From assembly GCA_030710605.1 (NCBI GenBank), contig CP092874.1:67994658-68058657 (forward strand): a DNA stretch of 64,000 nt, written 5' to 3'. Under the pieces are notes generated by a model. It saw only the letters and a list, made by a program, of their open reading frames with translations. It was not told the origin of the DNA and made no database searches. Both the position numbers and the translations under genes were made by a program. Positions 21,378 through 32,476 of the stretch are shown here, in pieces. Each line of letters opens with the position of its first letter. Positions within the stretch are counted from its first letter, which is position 1. Origin of the DNA: Cordylochernes scorpioides (taxonomy: Eukaryota > Arthropoda > Arachnida > Pseudoscorpiones > Chernetidae).

Positions 21378-23654
21378 GCTTGTAACCAATTCCCTATGGG
21401 CAGGCTTGGAACATGCGTTGGGTATATTGACACCCTATAATCCCTCGTGTCCAGAATGCAGTCCAAGGAGAATTTCTAATGAGAGTGTGTAGGGCAGTTG
21501 TGATCTAAGAGTTGATAAGTAGGGTAACAAGTGATCTCTGTTGTTAAACTCCAAAACAGGTTGGGTATTAAAAGCCCTATGATTCCAGTATCGGGGGAGA
21601 GTTTAGCTGAAGAGCAGAAAAAGGAAGACGCCAATAATTTTGAACAGGAAGTAAGGTCGGCAAACACTTGGAGATTTATCCTATATGGCAATGAGGTAAA
21701 TGCTTGAAGTTCGATTCACTCCAATTTAAGTGCTAGTTTTGATGATTCATTTTGTTTAGCCACCAAGTGTCAAGACAAAAAGAAGAATTTCAAACTATTA
21801 GATGCACAATTTTAATGATAGGTTAGATTTCAGATTTGATTGTTGACAATCAATATATTTTTATTTATTTATTTATTTGAGTATGCATAATATATGTAGA
21901 GTTTGTATGAGGCATTTTCTTTTGAGTAAACTAGGGCATTAGTCCCCAATTTGCTTTAATTTGGTAATTTTATCTGATTTCACACTTAGTCCTGGAGATT
22001 AGTAATTGTTAGGGTAAATGTTAACATTGACGATTGAAATGCTTTGGCTTTTATAGTAGTTTCTAGCTTTAGTTTATGTGCAAGATGCGAATGAAATTGA
22101 ATGAATGGGAAATCTTAGTGAATGTGTCAAGGATAGGAACAATTATACTGTTAGACCAAAGGTACATTAGAATAGTGCTAATATTTAATAGGTTCGATTT
22201 TTAATTTTGATTTCTTTATTTGCTAGGATCGATAGCCTCACAGGACTTACAACTCTATCGATAGGAAGATATCCGCTCCTTTTGTTAGGCCTCCTTTTAA
22301 AGGATTATAAGTATATATATTTTTTATTTTTGTGTAAGTAATTACCTTATTTCATTATAATCAACTTGAATTCTAAGGGTCGTAGATAATGATCATGTCT
22401 CGATTCTCAGACTGGAAGATTGCGGGAGGTTATGATCAGACCAAAAAGCCCACAAACCTTCTCCTCATGAGAGGGAACGGAGAGGCATCAGGTGAACTTT
22501 GTGCTAGGTGGGGGATTTAGTTGCCAATGTCGTAAAGCCAGGGGCATAGCGACAAACCTCGGGTAACCGATCTGACATCGTAGTTTTCGACGCTTTAAGC
22601 GTGGCTGGGATGAGGGTGATTCAGACGGGAGGTTGGGAGAAATTGGCACGATAGATGCTCTTCTATATATTGCGCAGCTTGGAACCAATCCTCTAAGGAC
22701 AAACTTGGAACATGCGGTGGGTAAATTGGATGCCCTATAACTCCTTGTTTCTAAGTCAAAGTCCAAAGGGGGTTTCTAATCAAAGATAACAATGGAGCTA
22801 ACAAGAGGCAAGTTACGAATAGACGAGGCGATTCCGTCTACAGATTTTAGGTACCAGATAGCAAAGTGACAGATGGACTGTCCAGATTCTTTGTGTTTTT
22901 ATCGCCCCAGGCTAGCAAAGGTAATCACCTAGTAAAGACTATTGTCTGCCATACGTTTAGTTAGAATGAGTTCAAGTCTAAATACCATTTAGTAAGTAGA
23001 TATTTTTTTTTCAATGAGAGTAACTCATTCTATGATAAGATAAATTCAAATTAGTAGGACAACAAAAACGAACTTCAGAGCAGATTGCCAGAACAGGCCA
23101 GTATTCCAGACTTGAAAAAGGAGGAAATTTAAGGGAAGTTTGAATATCAATTTTTTTTTTGGCTGAGAAGTAGCCCAGAACAGTAAGTTTTTTTTTTAGA
23201 ACAAAGGGTCAAATTACAGAGAGATATTAAGAACTCAAGTGTGAGAAGATATATCATAAGGTAGAAGTAAGACATAGGTTGTTAGTCATCAACATTTATC
23301 CTCTTTGAGGTTAACTATATGTATTTTATTAAAGTAAATTTTATTGGTTTAAAAATATAAGTACACATTCTATAGATAATCTAAACAATGGATAATAGAG
23401 GATGACAACAGTGACCAACTAAAACATAGAGAAGTAAAGTTGTCACCCTAGATAAGGTAAATTTGGAATAATCTAGTTTAGAGAATCATTGACTACTAGG
23501 ATTTCTTTTTTTTTTCTATTTGACTACCATCATGGTTAAGAGAGGCGGAGAAAACGCCAGACGCACACTCCCAGTGACAAATCAGTGAGTACAAACTTTT
23601 AATTAGTGTAAGTATATTCTAAAATACTCGTAAATACCCATGACCCTCAGTGCA
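21378..23654. other. Non-coding interior of element B with a diverged direct repeat
   Basis: No intact gene is seen. A stretch of about 105 bases starting at 21378 recurs, diverged, from 22679: AACATGCGTTGGGTA against AACATGCGGTGGGTA, with ACCCTATAA and AATTTCTAAT against CCCTATAA and GTTTCTAAT in step. The second copy can be read as an open stretch (AQLGTNPLRTNLEHAV) that might be a decayed gag fragment; I cannot assign it. The region otherwise holds short T runs and no repeats of note. Confidence 0.45.
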
Positions 23655-24305
23655 TATTTATTCTTTTGTTATATTATCTATTCAGTAATATACCATTTAC
23701 CATGTATATTTTTTAAATCTAATTATATTTATGTATATTTATATATAGATAAGGCACAATTTGGATTATAGATTATAAACATAAGATAACGGGACCAAAT
23801 CCAAATAAATAAATAGTGTGTGACATTTCGGTAACAGCGTTGTTACCATCTTCAGACAAATGTACTGAATGAAGAATTTAACCACAGCATATATTTTTTT
23901 GTTTGTTTATCATAGTATATCTTCTATATCAACGTTATTTCTTTTCTACTTTTATCATATTCATCCAATTTTTTTTGGCATATTTATTCTTCTGATATAG
24001 TATTTACTTATTAATACACCATTGTCATGTATATTTCTTTTATTATATTTATGTATATATATAGATAAGTCACAATTTGGATTAGAGATTATAAACACAA
24101 GATAACGGGACCAAATCCAAATAAATAAATAGTGTGTGACATTTCGGTAACAGCGTTGTTACCATCTTCAGACAGATGTACTGAATAAATTTAACCAAAG
24201 CATATATATATATTTTTTTGTTTGTTTATCATTGTATATCTTCTATATCAACGTCATTTCTTTTCTACATATATCATATTCATTCAATTTTTTTTGGGCA
24301 CATAT
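23655..24305 (-). repeat. Two tandem units (about 314 bp) with a PLE-type terminal hairpin
   Basis: ACAATTTGGATTA recurs at about 23756 and 24070, and the units match over some 300 bases. On the minus strand each unit carries CTGAAGAT, then GGTAACA, loop ACGC, TGTTACC, then GAAATGTC (23824-23857 and 24139-24172). CTGAAGA-hairpin-GAAA at a repeat terminus is typical of Penelope-like elements and resembles a hammerhead ribozyme core (CUGANGA...GAAA). The units are probably non-autonomous PLE remnants or PLE terminal repeats. Confidence 0.5.
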
Positions 24306-24928
24306 CATTCCCCTCGTTTTGTTTACCATATTGTTATTGTTATTTTAATCTTATATACCAATTTAATTTTTGCCTTATATAACCTTATATAATCATTTTT
24401 TTTATTTGCCATTCGTATTATAACATTACCTCATGTACCTCATCACTTATAGTTAATAAAGAATTTTTTTAAAGATATGTTTTAGGAATTGGACATATCT
24501 ACGTTAACACACACAATTCCTTGGCGCCCATATAACTATGTTTTATCTGGAATGGTCTAAATGTCTATTTGTACAGAACCTGGGTATAGACCACTTCCCC
24601 ATTTTCCCCTATAAGGACTGCAGCAGGGAATGTATGGACCCACTTCACAACTAGACCAAATTCTCCGGCATACAGGCAGCGAAAGATGGGTTTAGTATAT
24701 TGCCCACTAAATGGTAGGATAAAATTTCCTTTTAATGCTACTATAAGATAACCTGTTCTAGGTACCTTGGCCTGTTTGTTTGTTTCCTCTTTTCCTGAGT
24801 GTCAGTGATTGCTCATACTGGTATCGGAAAAAAAAAAGTATTTTCTTCCAAAAATCATATTTATCATAGGTCATGAACAGATCTGAATTGGAATAAAAGA
24901 CATTTTTTCACTCTGGCAGGGGAGGAAT
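24306..24928. other. 3' end of the B interior with its polypurine tract
   Basis: This is AT-rich, non-coding DNA. The last bases before the LTR read CTGGCAGGGGAGGAAT, a polypurine tract placed exactly where plus-strand priming of element B should start. Confidence 0.6.
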
Positions 24929-26695
24929 TGTTGGGCCATATTTTCACAAAACAGACCCAACAATGATGCAAACATTTTACATCATATATGTACAGTATCT
25001 CGTCGAAGTGCTTGTTGTCCAGATGGAGAATTCCCCACCGAGGAAAGGCCGAGAAGATGGCCGACGATGCTCCAAAGACCAAAGCCGGGGAAGACGCCTA
25101 GTTGGAGATGGCACTGACCCTCTCCAAACTGACCAACCCTCCACAGGACAGCGATGATGAGGATTAAGAAATGGAGAACTTGATTTAGATCTGGGCTTGT
25201 ATCCCAAAGCCCGCTGCAGAAAGGCCCAGATGGAGAACGTACAAAATGTACATATGTACATATGTTTATAACCAATCCCCTTTATATGCAAGATGAAAGG
25301 TCTAAAATTTTATTACCATCTCGAAAATTCTAAAATTATTTTATTCCAAAGAATAAAATTAATTATATATATATTCTAGATAGATTATATATATTTTTAA
25401 AGATAACAATATAAAAATTTTTAAGAAGAAATTACAAAATTAAAATCTCAAGAAATAGACCTGTTACATTTTATTATTTTTTATTATTAATTTAAATTTT
25501 CTTTTACTCCAAAGAATAATATTTTTATTTTTATTTTCGAATATATTCTGCGAAATTAAATTACTTTTCTTTTTACTCTGTAAAAAGAAGATGATAAATT
25601 TTTGGAGGGACGCGTTTAAAAAAAAAATCGTTCAGTTGAGATGAAGCAATCGTTCAGTTGAGATGAAGCAAACGTTCAGTTGAGAAAAAGAAATCGAACA
25701 GTCGAGACGGGCCTAGGTCGGGACGTAAGGAAACACAATGGTAAGTTAATATTATTTTAAATTTAAGTTGTGCGGGTCAAATGGCCTGATAACAAGTTAG
25801 GAGATTTTTTTTATTATCACATTTAGTAAGTTTTATTATCTAAGAATTTTTTAATTTTTTTTTATGGTGTCGAGCTATCTTGTAAGCCCACGATTTTCCG
25901 CCATGAATAGTGTATTCCAAACAAAGAATAAAAATTCTTTTGTTATATATATTTTTTTATATACATCAGTAAAATTTTAAAGTAGAGGTCTCGCTTGCAT
26001 AAAAATGAAATTTGAAGGAGAGAGCTGTTTATAAAGTATTAGACCTTAACTTGCATATAATGTACTTTTTTTTAAATTACAGGTAGTTTTAGTCTTAATA
26101 AACTTCATATGTATTTCAATTTTACCATTTTGTATTTTTTTGTTTTATACCAAACTAGACATTCAAAATTTGTTTTTTTTTTATGGTTGGTAAATAACAT
26201 GGAGATCTATATACACCCCATTGGGAATCAAATTCTGTGTTTGAATATATCATATTTGATGTGTTTTTCACTTTGGTCAGATGTCTAAAGGTCCAACACG
26301 TTTTGCAATTTCCCACAAAGTATATTCAAACAATGTGTATGTGTTTTTTTAATTCATAAAGGTAATGATTATACACTATATCATTAAAGAAAGCAACCCA
26401 ACAATATTGTTGTTTTAAGAATTTCTTTTGTTAACCTACTTTGAGATTTACCCATGGTACCATATTATAAAATGGAGGTTGAACCTTATATAGAAGGATC
26501 TGAAATACTAAGGATAAATTTCTAAACAAAAAAAAGTATGTTAACATTTAGGTTTATATTAATTATATTCAATATTGTATAAATCAGTGTTTGTGTAATT
26601 GCCGTGGCGAGTTTTAAAATTTTGTTTAATGAGTTTAGTATATCACTTAATGGTCAATACAAGATATTTCGATATGCACAAACACTAATTTAACA
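24929..26695 (+). repeat. 3' LTR of element B (unoccupied for the solo LTR)
   Basis: Start TGTTGGGCC, end TTTAACA. It retains the empty site CCATGGTACCATA at 26453-26465, where the 5' LTR carries the 246-bp solo LTR. Its minisatellite has about one unit fewer than that of the 5' LTR, and the splice donor/acceptor pair is conserved. ATGC follows at 26696. Confidence 0.85.
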
Positions 26696-26699
26696 ATGC

Positions 26700-27120
26700 A
26701 AAGAGCAGAGAAAGGAACCTCATTTTTACAGAATAGAACAAGATAATAACGAGGACTGCCGAAAGGGATATGGAAGAAGGTTATTGAAGAAAATATGCAA
26801 ACAACTGAGTAGATAAACATCACGCAATGCCACCGTTTATCCAGAAAACCCGGTGCACATATCCTGATTGAAGTCCCAGAACAAAACGATAGATCAACTC
26901 TATTTGAAGCTGCTTTCAATTTAAGAGGAACTAAGATATCACTATCGAAAGACTATAGCGTGAAGATGAGAAAACAACGGCGCGTTTTGAATGTTAAAAG
27001 AAGAGAACTCGCCGAAAAAGGTATTCTAGCTAAGCTAAGAGACATCAAATTAATAATTAATGACATAGCATATAAGGTCTGTGATGGACAAATTGTAGAT
27101 GCCAATGGACATTCATTGTA
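26700..27120 (+). pseudogene. LINE ORF1, C-terminal fragment
   Basis: Joined in order to 865-1141, this continues ORF1 past the coiled coil (AKSRERNLIFTE), with frame breaks near 26735 and 26800. The well-kept end shows HILIEVPEQNDRSTLFEA, LRGTKISLSKDYSVKMRKQR and LAEKGILAKLRDIKLI. This matches the RRM-like and C-terminal RNA-binding part of L1-type ORF1p (Transposase_22 class). The stop is TAG at 27118-27120. The role is RNA binding and nucleic-acid chaperoning in the LINE particle. Confidence 0.65.
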
Positions 27121-27175
27121 GCAAGCAGCTAGGAAACAATCACTTGTAAATAGTCAACCCAACGATACCTTTTCA

Positions 27176-27933
27176 ATGACCTGCTGGAACGTTAACGGGC
27201 TGTATAGACTCAATTCAGTTTTTCCTCTTCTTTATAGTCACTTAGAGAGATACGAAATATTCGCTTTGACCGAAACAAGGTGTGACCATCACTTAAAAAA
27301 CGGCCCCAGAGGATTCCACTTACTCGAATCACTGGCAAATAGAAGCTCCAAACTGGGAAGATGCTCGGGTGGAATAATAGTAGGAATCAAAAATAAACTA
27401 AAAACTATGTTGGGGATGGTCGTTGTAGAGCATAATTGGATATTTATACCTTTCAAACGTTGTTTCAATATACAAATTTGTTATATATTTACATATCTTT
27501 CTCCAAACGAATCTCAACTGTCAAACTTCATTACTTTATCCAAACATGTCGAAGATAGGTTGGCTAACGGCTATGAAATAGTTCCCAAGCGGGTGACATA
27601 AACATCCATACAGGCACCTATGGATACTTACACAACCCGTTGGAACGTCCCTTACTTCTTTCACCTGAACGCAAATCTAGCGACCCAGTGCTTTCCAAAC
27701 ATTGGGAACAACTCATAAACTTCCTAGACAATAATCTACTGACAATAATTAATGGCAGAACTATAAGCGAAAAAACTGGAAACTGTACATTAATCTCAAG
27801 TCATGGCTCATCTGTTGTCGATTATTTTATTATCTCATATTCCCTGCTGGAGCACGTTGTTGACCTTAAAGTAGATAATAACCCATACTGGAACCACCTT
27901 CCACTAACTATAAACATGTCTAACTTATCTAAT
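27176..27933 (+). pseudogene. LINE ORF2, apurinic-type endonuclease domain
   Basis: The frame opens at 27176 with MTCWNVNGL, the first endonuclease motif, followed by ALTETRCD (catalytic Glu). A one-base shift near 27590 is needed to reach GDINIHTG (GDxN). Then come SSVVDYFII (substrate Asp) and NPYWNHLPL, which corresponds to the SDHxPL motif with W-N replacing S-D. The domain nicks the target for reverse transcription. It is interrupted within the protein at 27934 by the 452-bp insert; the frame resumes at 28399. Confidence 0.8.
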
Positions 27934-28385
27934 TAATACAAAGCAATAACGCGCCACCTATACATATAAAATAAAAGGATTTAAAAGCGCGAATGTTTCG
28001 TTTATACATAAAACGAACTTCTACTGTCCTTACTGCGATGAAAAAATATAGTCTTTATAGTATTATTGTCTTTATAGTTTGCTGAAGAGCATTGCTCGAA
28101 GCAAATATTTGAATGTAATTCTACTGTCCTATAAGCTTATGTCCATAGTTCACTTGAAAACCATTTCTAAGATTCCATCCTTCAGTGTAGCATATAAAAG
28201 CAGAATGATCCAATACAGTATTAGAGCTCTGAGAAGCGGTCTGGTGGATTAAATTGGCGAAACCGCTGGGAGGGTTCACCACTGATGAGCCAAGCCCTCC
28301 CAATATATTTTTTCGTCGTAGTAAGGACAGTAGAAGTTCGTTTTATGTATAAAAGAAACATTCGCGCTTTTAAATCATTTTATTT
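27934..28385. mobile_element. 452-bp inverted-repeat insert with 13-bp target duplication (PLE-like?)
   Basis: TAACTTATCTAAT flanks it at 27921-27933 and 28386-28398. About 79 bases at 27968-28046 are nearly the reverse complement of 28306-28385 (AAAATAAAAGGATTTAAAAG against AAAATAAAATGATTTAAAAG). The left end has 34 extra bases, so the inversion is asymmetric. That fits a head-to-head reverse-transcription product better than a cut-and-paste transposon. Inside lies TTTG-CTGAAGAGC-ATT-GCTCGAAG-CAAA (about 28078-28105), a CTGAAGA/GAA hairpin like those at PLE ends. There is no coding capacity. Confidence 0.55.
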
Positions 28386-28398
28386 TAACTTATCTAAT

Positions 28399-30909
28399 CT
28401 CAAACGAACGAAAAAAACCGTCTATCCCTGCTTTGAAAGATACAGATGGGCACCTGATAACACATCCCTCTTTTCGCAGAATCTTGACAACAATCAAGTC
28501 TCTACCAGAATATTGACAGCCTAGTTAATACATTTTCTAAACAAATACAAAACGCAATGCTTGCTGCAGATATGCACATTAAGGTCAGACCTGGCCGTCC
28601 AAAATAGAAACCCTGGTATAACAGGGAATGCTATTTAGCCAAAAAATCTGCTAAGGTAAGCCTCACAACCTTTAAGGAAACGAACACCGACCTAGACCGC
28701 AATATTTATGTCTCAAATAGGAAAAGATACACGACCTTAATAAACTTCAACAAGAAAAAATATCTTCAGGAAAAACAAGAACTTCTTAAAAATGCCCGTG
28801 ACTCCGCAAACTTCTGGAAAACTATAGCTATATTGAAAGACAAAAGCTATATACAAGAAAATATAACAATTTTAGAGTGGCAGTGCTTTTACAACAAACT
28901 GCTCTCTGCTGAGACGACGATAGGAAGCGACCTATCTACTCTCTCACCAATTGATCCTGAACTCTACTGTGAAATCTCCATAACAGAAATAACTAGAGAA
29001 ATCTCCAGTCTGGCAAATGAAAAAGCTTGTGGCGCTGATGAAATTCGGAATGAAGCATTAAAGACCCTACCTTTCGAACACCTTGTTACTCTAAAAAATA
29101 TATTCAATAGAATCATTAATTCTGGTTCATATCCCTTAATATGGTCTAAATCTATCATCCATCCTATTTTTAAAAGCGGTGACCGGGATAATCCATCAAA
29201 CTACCGCGGAATTGCCCTTATTATTAATCTGTCAAAACTTTTCACATCAATACTAAAATCGCGATTATGCAACTGGATTGAAGTTAGATCAATTATTCCA
29301 GAGAACCAGGCCGGATTCAGAAAAGGCTACTCCGGTCAAGATCACATATTCACACTGTTGTCCTTGATACAGCTGACTCTCAGACGTAAAAGAAGAAAAC
29401 TTTATGCTTTTTTTGTGGGCCTAAAAAAGGCTTTTAACACTGTTCCCCACTCACTTCTGTGGTCAAAATTGGGTGAATTAGGTCTGGATTTCCGCGTTGT
29501 TAACCTTATTAGGAACTACTTCGAACAAATGACAATGACGGTGAGATGAAACAAACTATTTACTGAACCCATCAAAATCCGATCGTGAGTGTTACAAGGA
29601 GAACCCTTATAACCATATCTATTTATGCTCTTTGTAACTGATTTAATCAACATTTTAATGACTCTACTCTACCAGGCATATACCTCCCTAATTTTGGAAC
29701 AGTCCACCTTTTGATGTATGCCGACGACATATTTCTCATAGGAGAATCAAAGATCAATCTACAAATAAAAATTAACATGTTGAAAAAATACTTCGAAACA
29801 AATCATCTAACCCTGAACGAATCAAAATCCAAGATAATGGTTTTCCGAAACGGTGGCCTGCCTGCAAAATCGGACAAATGGTTCTGGGGAGACCAACTGT
29901 TGACAGTGACATCGAAATATCTCTATCTGGGCTATCCCCTCACAACAACAATCTCGTTTAGTCAAGTGGCTTCATACTTTAAAGGCAAAGCGCTTGCAGC
30001 TACCGGCGAAGAATGGAAAATTATAGAGAAATCCAGGTTGAATTCATTTGGTTCATCAATGAAACTATTAGACTAGATTATCCTGTCAACTCTGCTGTAA
30101 TCTGCTCCAATTTGGTCGAACGAAAAGAACAAAATCTTGGACAAAATTCAGAATAACTATCTCCGTCGATTATTGAACTTGCCGAGTAACACACCAGGCT
30201 ACATACTATGCATGGAAACCGGACGCTTCTCACTAGGAGTCACAGCAACCAAACTAATTCTAAAGTTCTGGTTAAGAATATCAAAAATGGAAAAATCCAA
30301 ATTGCCCGCAATCTGTCTAGCCCAATTATGGGAAACGTCCACTTTAACGAATACCTTTATAGGTTTTACAGAAAATTTAATCAATATCCTAAACTCAACT
30401 GGATTAATGTGGTTAAATAAGTGTTCAGACCCAATATTCTACAGAAAGCAATACCTCAAATTATCAGAATCACTATAGAACAGTCTATTCAAACTGATCA
30501 ATCAAGAATAACCAATTTGAAGCTGCACACACACTACAAATATTTACATAAAACATTCGCAGCAGAGAACTATCTACTAAGTGAACTCCCACTGCCGACT
30601 AAACGCCTCATTGTGCAATTGAGAATTATATTTGTTTTATATTGAGAAGACCATATAAAATATCTAAAGACAGAAGACTTGTATTGCCAACTATGCAAAA
30701 ATAGAACCGAAAATGAATTAGAGCATTATATATTTGAATGCATGCCTCTTGACACGGAAAGAAAAATACTTTTCTCTAAGATAAGCCATACACACTTCAC
30801 AATATTTTCTTTATTTTCTTTAGCTCTGAATCTATATAACTTCCTTAAAAATGCTGTAAAAAAGAACGACTTAACTGAACATCCAAACATACTAAAAATT
30901 TATGTTTGA
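28399..30909 (+). pseudogene. LINE ORF2, reverse transcriptase and C-terminal zinc-knuckle region
   Basis: This resumes the ORF2 frame after the insert. It is split by stops and shifts near 28525, 28610, 29550, 29700, 30077 and 30480. RT blocks visible are KACGADEIRNEAL, NPSNYRGIALI, NQAGFRKGYS, then motif A, which reads AFFVGLKKAFNTVPH where an Asp is normally required (G and N stand in the usual D positions), and MYADDIFLI (YADD). The C-terminus holds CQLCKNRTENELEHYIFEC, a C-x2-C...H-x4-C knuckle. The loss of motif A acids plus the breaks make the enzyme inactive. Confidence 0.8.
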
Positions 30910-31249
30910 TGAGGAGGACAGAGCCAATATCCTATTATTTGTTTGGGCAGGTACGATAAGCTAACCCCCACACCGATAAAATGGTGTTTACCTTACAACT
31001 CTGAACACTCGGATTTTCCTGGAAAATCTCTTGAAGATTTCTTGAAAAAAAAAGCCATGGTCCACCTGTGCTGTGTGAGCAGAAGAGCTTTGATTGACTT
31101 GTTCCATTATATGTATGTTCTATATGTAAATACCTGTTTTTTCCTCTTTTCGCTCTCCACTTCTTCCATCCTTATTTCCAAAAAAAAAATTTTTTTTTCC
31201 AAATCCATATTCTTATTTTCTATAGGATCATTAAAATAATAATCTGTAT
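30910..31249 (+). other. LINE 3' UTR, first part
   Basis: This is non-coding sequence after the ORF2 stop, AT-rich with runs of A and T. It ends in ATATTTATCATGT (31250-31262), the left duplication of the next insert. The UTR continues at 36777, beyond two further insertions. Confidence 0.6.
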
Positions 31250-31410
31250 ATATTTATCATGTAAAACGAAAATTGAAATTATACCGCGAATGTTTCTTTT
31301 ATAAAAATCGAAATTTATTTTCAAAGAGAAATAGCGATATTTCTAACTTTGAGGATGAGGTATGGAAAGGTGAAACATGAAGAGTAATGGCGAACGGAAA
31401 AATAAAAAGT

Positions 31411-31484
31411 GTCCAGGGGCGGGAATCGAACCCACACCCTTCTGCTCACCGGGCAGGTGCCTTGTCCACTCGGCTACCCTGGAC
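31411..31484 (-). tRNA. tRNA-like sequence, copy 1 (probably SINE-type, Pol III promoter)
   Basis: An 8-bp acceptor-like stem GTCCAGGG/CCCTGGAC, a D arm GCCGAGTGGACAAGGC (A box) and a T arm GTGGG-TTCGATT-CCCGC (B box) fold cleanly. The anticodon arm is poor: CTGC-CCGGTGA-GCAG lacks U33, with GGT in the anticodon position. An 8-bp acceptor and one extra base make it non-canonical. T-rich sequence follows on the minus strand (Pol III stop). It reads best as a tRNA-derived SINE-like unit. Confidence 0.55.
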
Positions 31485-31537
31485 GTATTTTTCCGTTCGT
31501 AACTTATATTTAAAGTAACATTTAATATAAAATATAA

Positions 31538-31579
31538 CGCGGCTGATGATTGTAAAACGAAAATTGAAATTATACCGCG
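31538..31579 (+). ncRNA. Hammerhead-like motif in the monomer (weak)
   Basis: CGCGG-CTGATGA...GAAA...CCGCG: helix I (CGCGG/CCGCG) encloses the two invariant core strands of a type I hammerhead in the right order. A second copy lies at 31828-31868. Against this, stem II (TTGTAAAAC) pairs poorly, two extra bases (UA) precede helix I, and the motif is on the strand opposite the tRNA-like unit. It may be a degenerate ribozyme or chance. Confidence 0.25.
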
Positions 31580-31699
31580 AATGTTTCTTTCATAAAAATC
31601 GAAATTTATTTTCAAAGAGAAATAGCGATATTTCTAACTTTGAGGATGAGGTATGGAAAGGTGAAACATGAAGAGTAATGGCGAACGGAAAAATAAAGT

Positions 31700-31773
31700 G
31701 TCCAGGGGCGGGAATCGAACCCACACCCTTCTGCTTACCGGGCAGGTGCCTTGTCCACTCGGCTACCCTGGAC
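31700..31773 (-). tRNA. tRNA-like sequence, copy 2
   Basis: Same fold as copy 1, one monomer (289 bp) away in the same orientation. The anticodon-loop position reads CCGGTAA instead of CCGGTGA; otherwise I see no difference over 74 bases. Confidence 0.55.
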
Positions 31774-32208
31774 GTATTTTTCCGTTCGTAACTTATATTT
31801 AAAGTAACATTTAAAATACAATATAACGCGGCTGATGATTGTAAAACGAAAATTGAAATTATACCGCGAATGTTTCTTTTATAAAAATCGAAATTTATTT
31901 TCAAAGAGAAATAGCGATATTTCTAACTTTGAGGATGAGGTATGGAAAGGTGAAACATGAAGAGTAATGGCGAACGGAAAAATAAAAAATAAATTTTTAT
32001 TTTTCCGTTCGCCATTACTCTTCATGTTTCACCTTTCCATACCTCATCCTCAAAGTTAGAAATATCGCTATTTCTCTTTGAAAATAAATTTCGATTTTTA
32101 TAAAAGAAACATTCGCGGTATAATTTCAATTTTCGTTTTACAATCATCAGCCGCGTTATATTGTATTTTAAATGTTACTTTAAATATAAGTTACGAACGG
32201 AAAAATAC

Positions 32209-32282
32209 GTCCAGGGTAGCCGAGTGGACAAGGCACCTGCCCGGTAAGCAGAAGGGTGTGGGTTCGATTCCCGCCCCTGGAC
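32209..32282 (+). tRNA. tRNA-like sequence, copy 3 (inverted arm)
   Basis: Identical to copy 2 but on the plus strand of the right arm. TTTTT at 32285-32289, three bases after the acceptor stem, is a ready Pol III terminator. Confidence 0.55.
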
Positions 32283-32476
32283 ACTTTTTATTTTTCCGTT
32301 CGCCATTACTCTTCATGTTTCACCTTTCCATACCTCATCCTCAAAGTTAGAAATATCGCTATTTCTCTTTGAAAATAAATTTCGATTTTTATAAAAGAAA
32401 CATTCGCGGTATAATTTCAATTTTCGTTTTACAATCATCAGCCGCGTTATATTGTATTTTAAATATTTATCATGTG

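Larger units (their letters stand above)
2388..26695 (+). mobile_element. Element B: large LTR retrotransposon without genes, 24 kb including nested elements
   Basis: Direct LTRs at 2388-4420 and 24929-26695 begin TGTTGGGCCATA and end AATTTAACA. The copy is flanked by ATGC (2384-2387 and 26696-26699). A primer-binding-like TGGATGCCCAACGTG follows the 5' LTR, and a polypurine tract (GGCAGGGGAGGAA) precedes the 3' LTR. Removing C and E leaves about 9.8 kb of internal sequence with no gag-pol, only tandem repeats and relics. That is the architecture of a large non-autonomous (LARD-type) LTR element, which must borrow proteins from another element. Its partner was not identified here. Confidence 0.8.
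31263..32462. mobile_element. Palindromic array of ~290-bp tRNA-like monomers with 13-bp target duplication
   Basis: ATATTTATCATGT flanks the block at 31250-31262 and 32463-32475. The left arm (31263-31985) holds about 2.5 head-to-tail monomers: TGTAAAACGAAAATTG starts at 31260, 31551 and 31840, giving periods of 291 and 289. The right arm (31993-32462) is the same monomer inverted, about 1.6 units, around a centre near 31989. Each full monomer contains one 74-base tRNA-like sequence followed by a T run, and a CTGATGA...GAAA segment. There is no protein-coding signal; the repeated 90-104-codon frames are translations of the repeat. Confidence 0.75.

Noticed and set aside
28260..28300. CTGATGAG with GAAA and complementary TTGGC/GCCAA, a possible hammerhead in the 452-bp insert
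   Set aside because: GAAA precedes CTGATGA with only about 20 bases between them. That leaves no room for helices I and III in any circular permutation, so the core cannot close.
31343..32350. Repeated 90-104-codon frames ending in similar residues
   Set aside because: They are translations of the tandem tRNA-like monomers on one strand; no coding bias, and they read through a tRNA fold.
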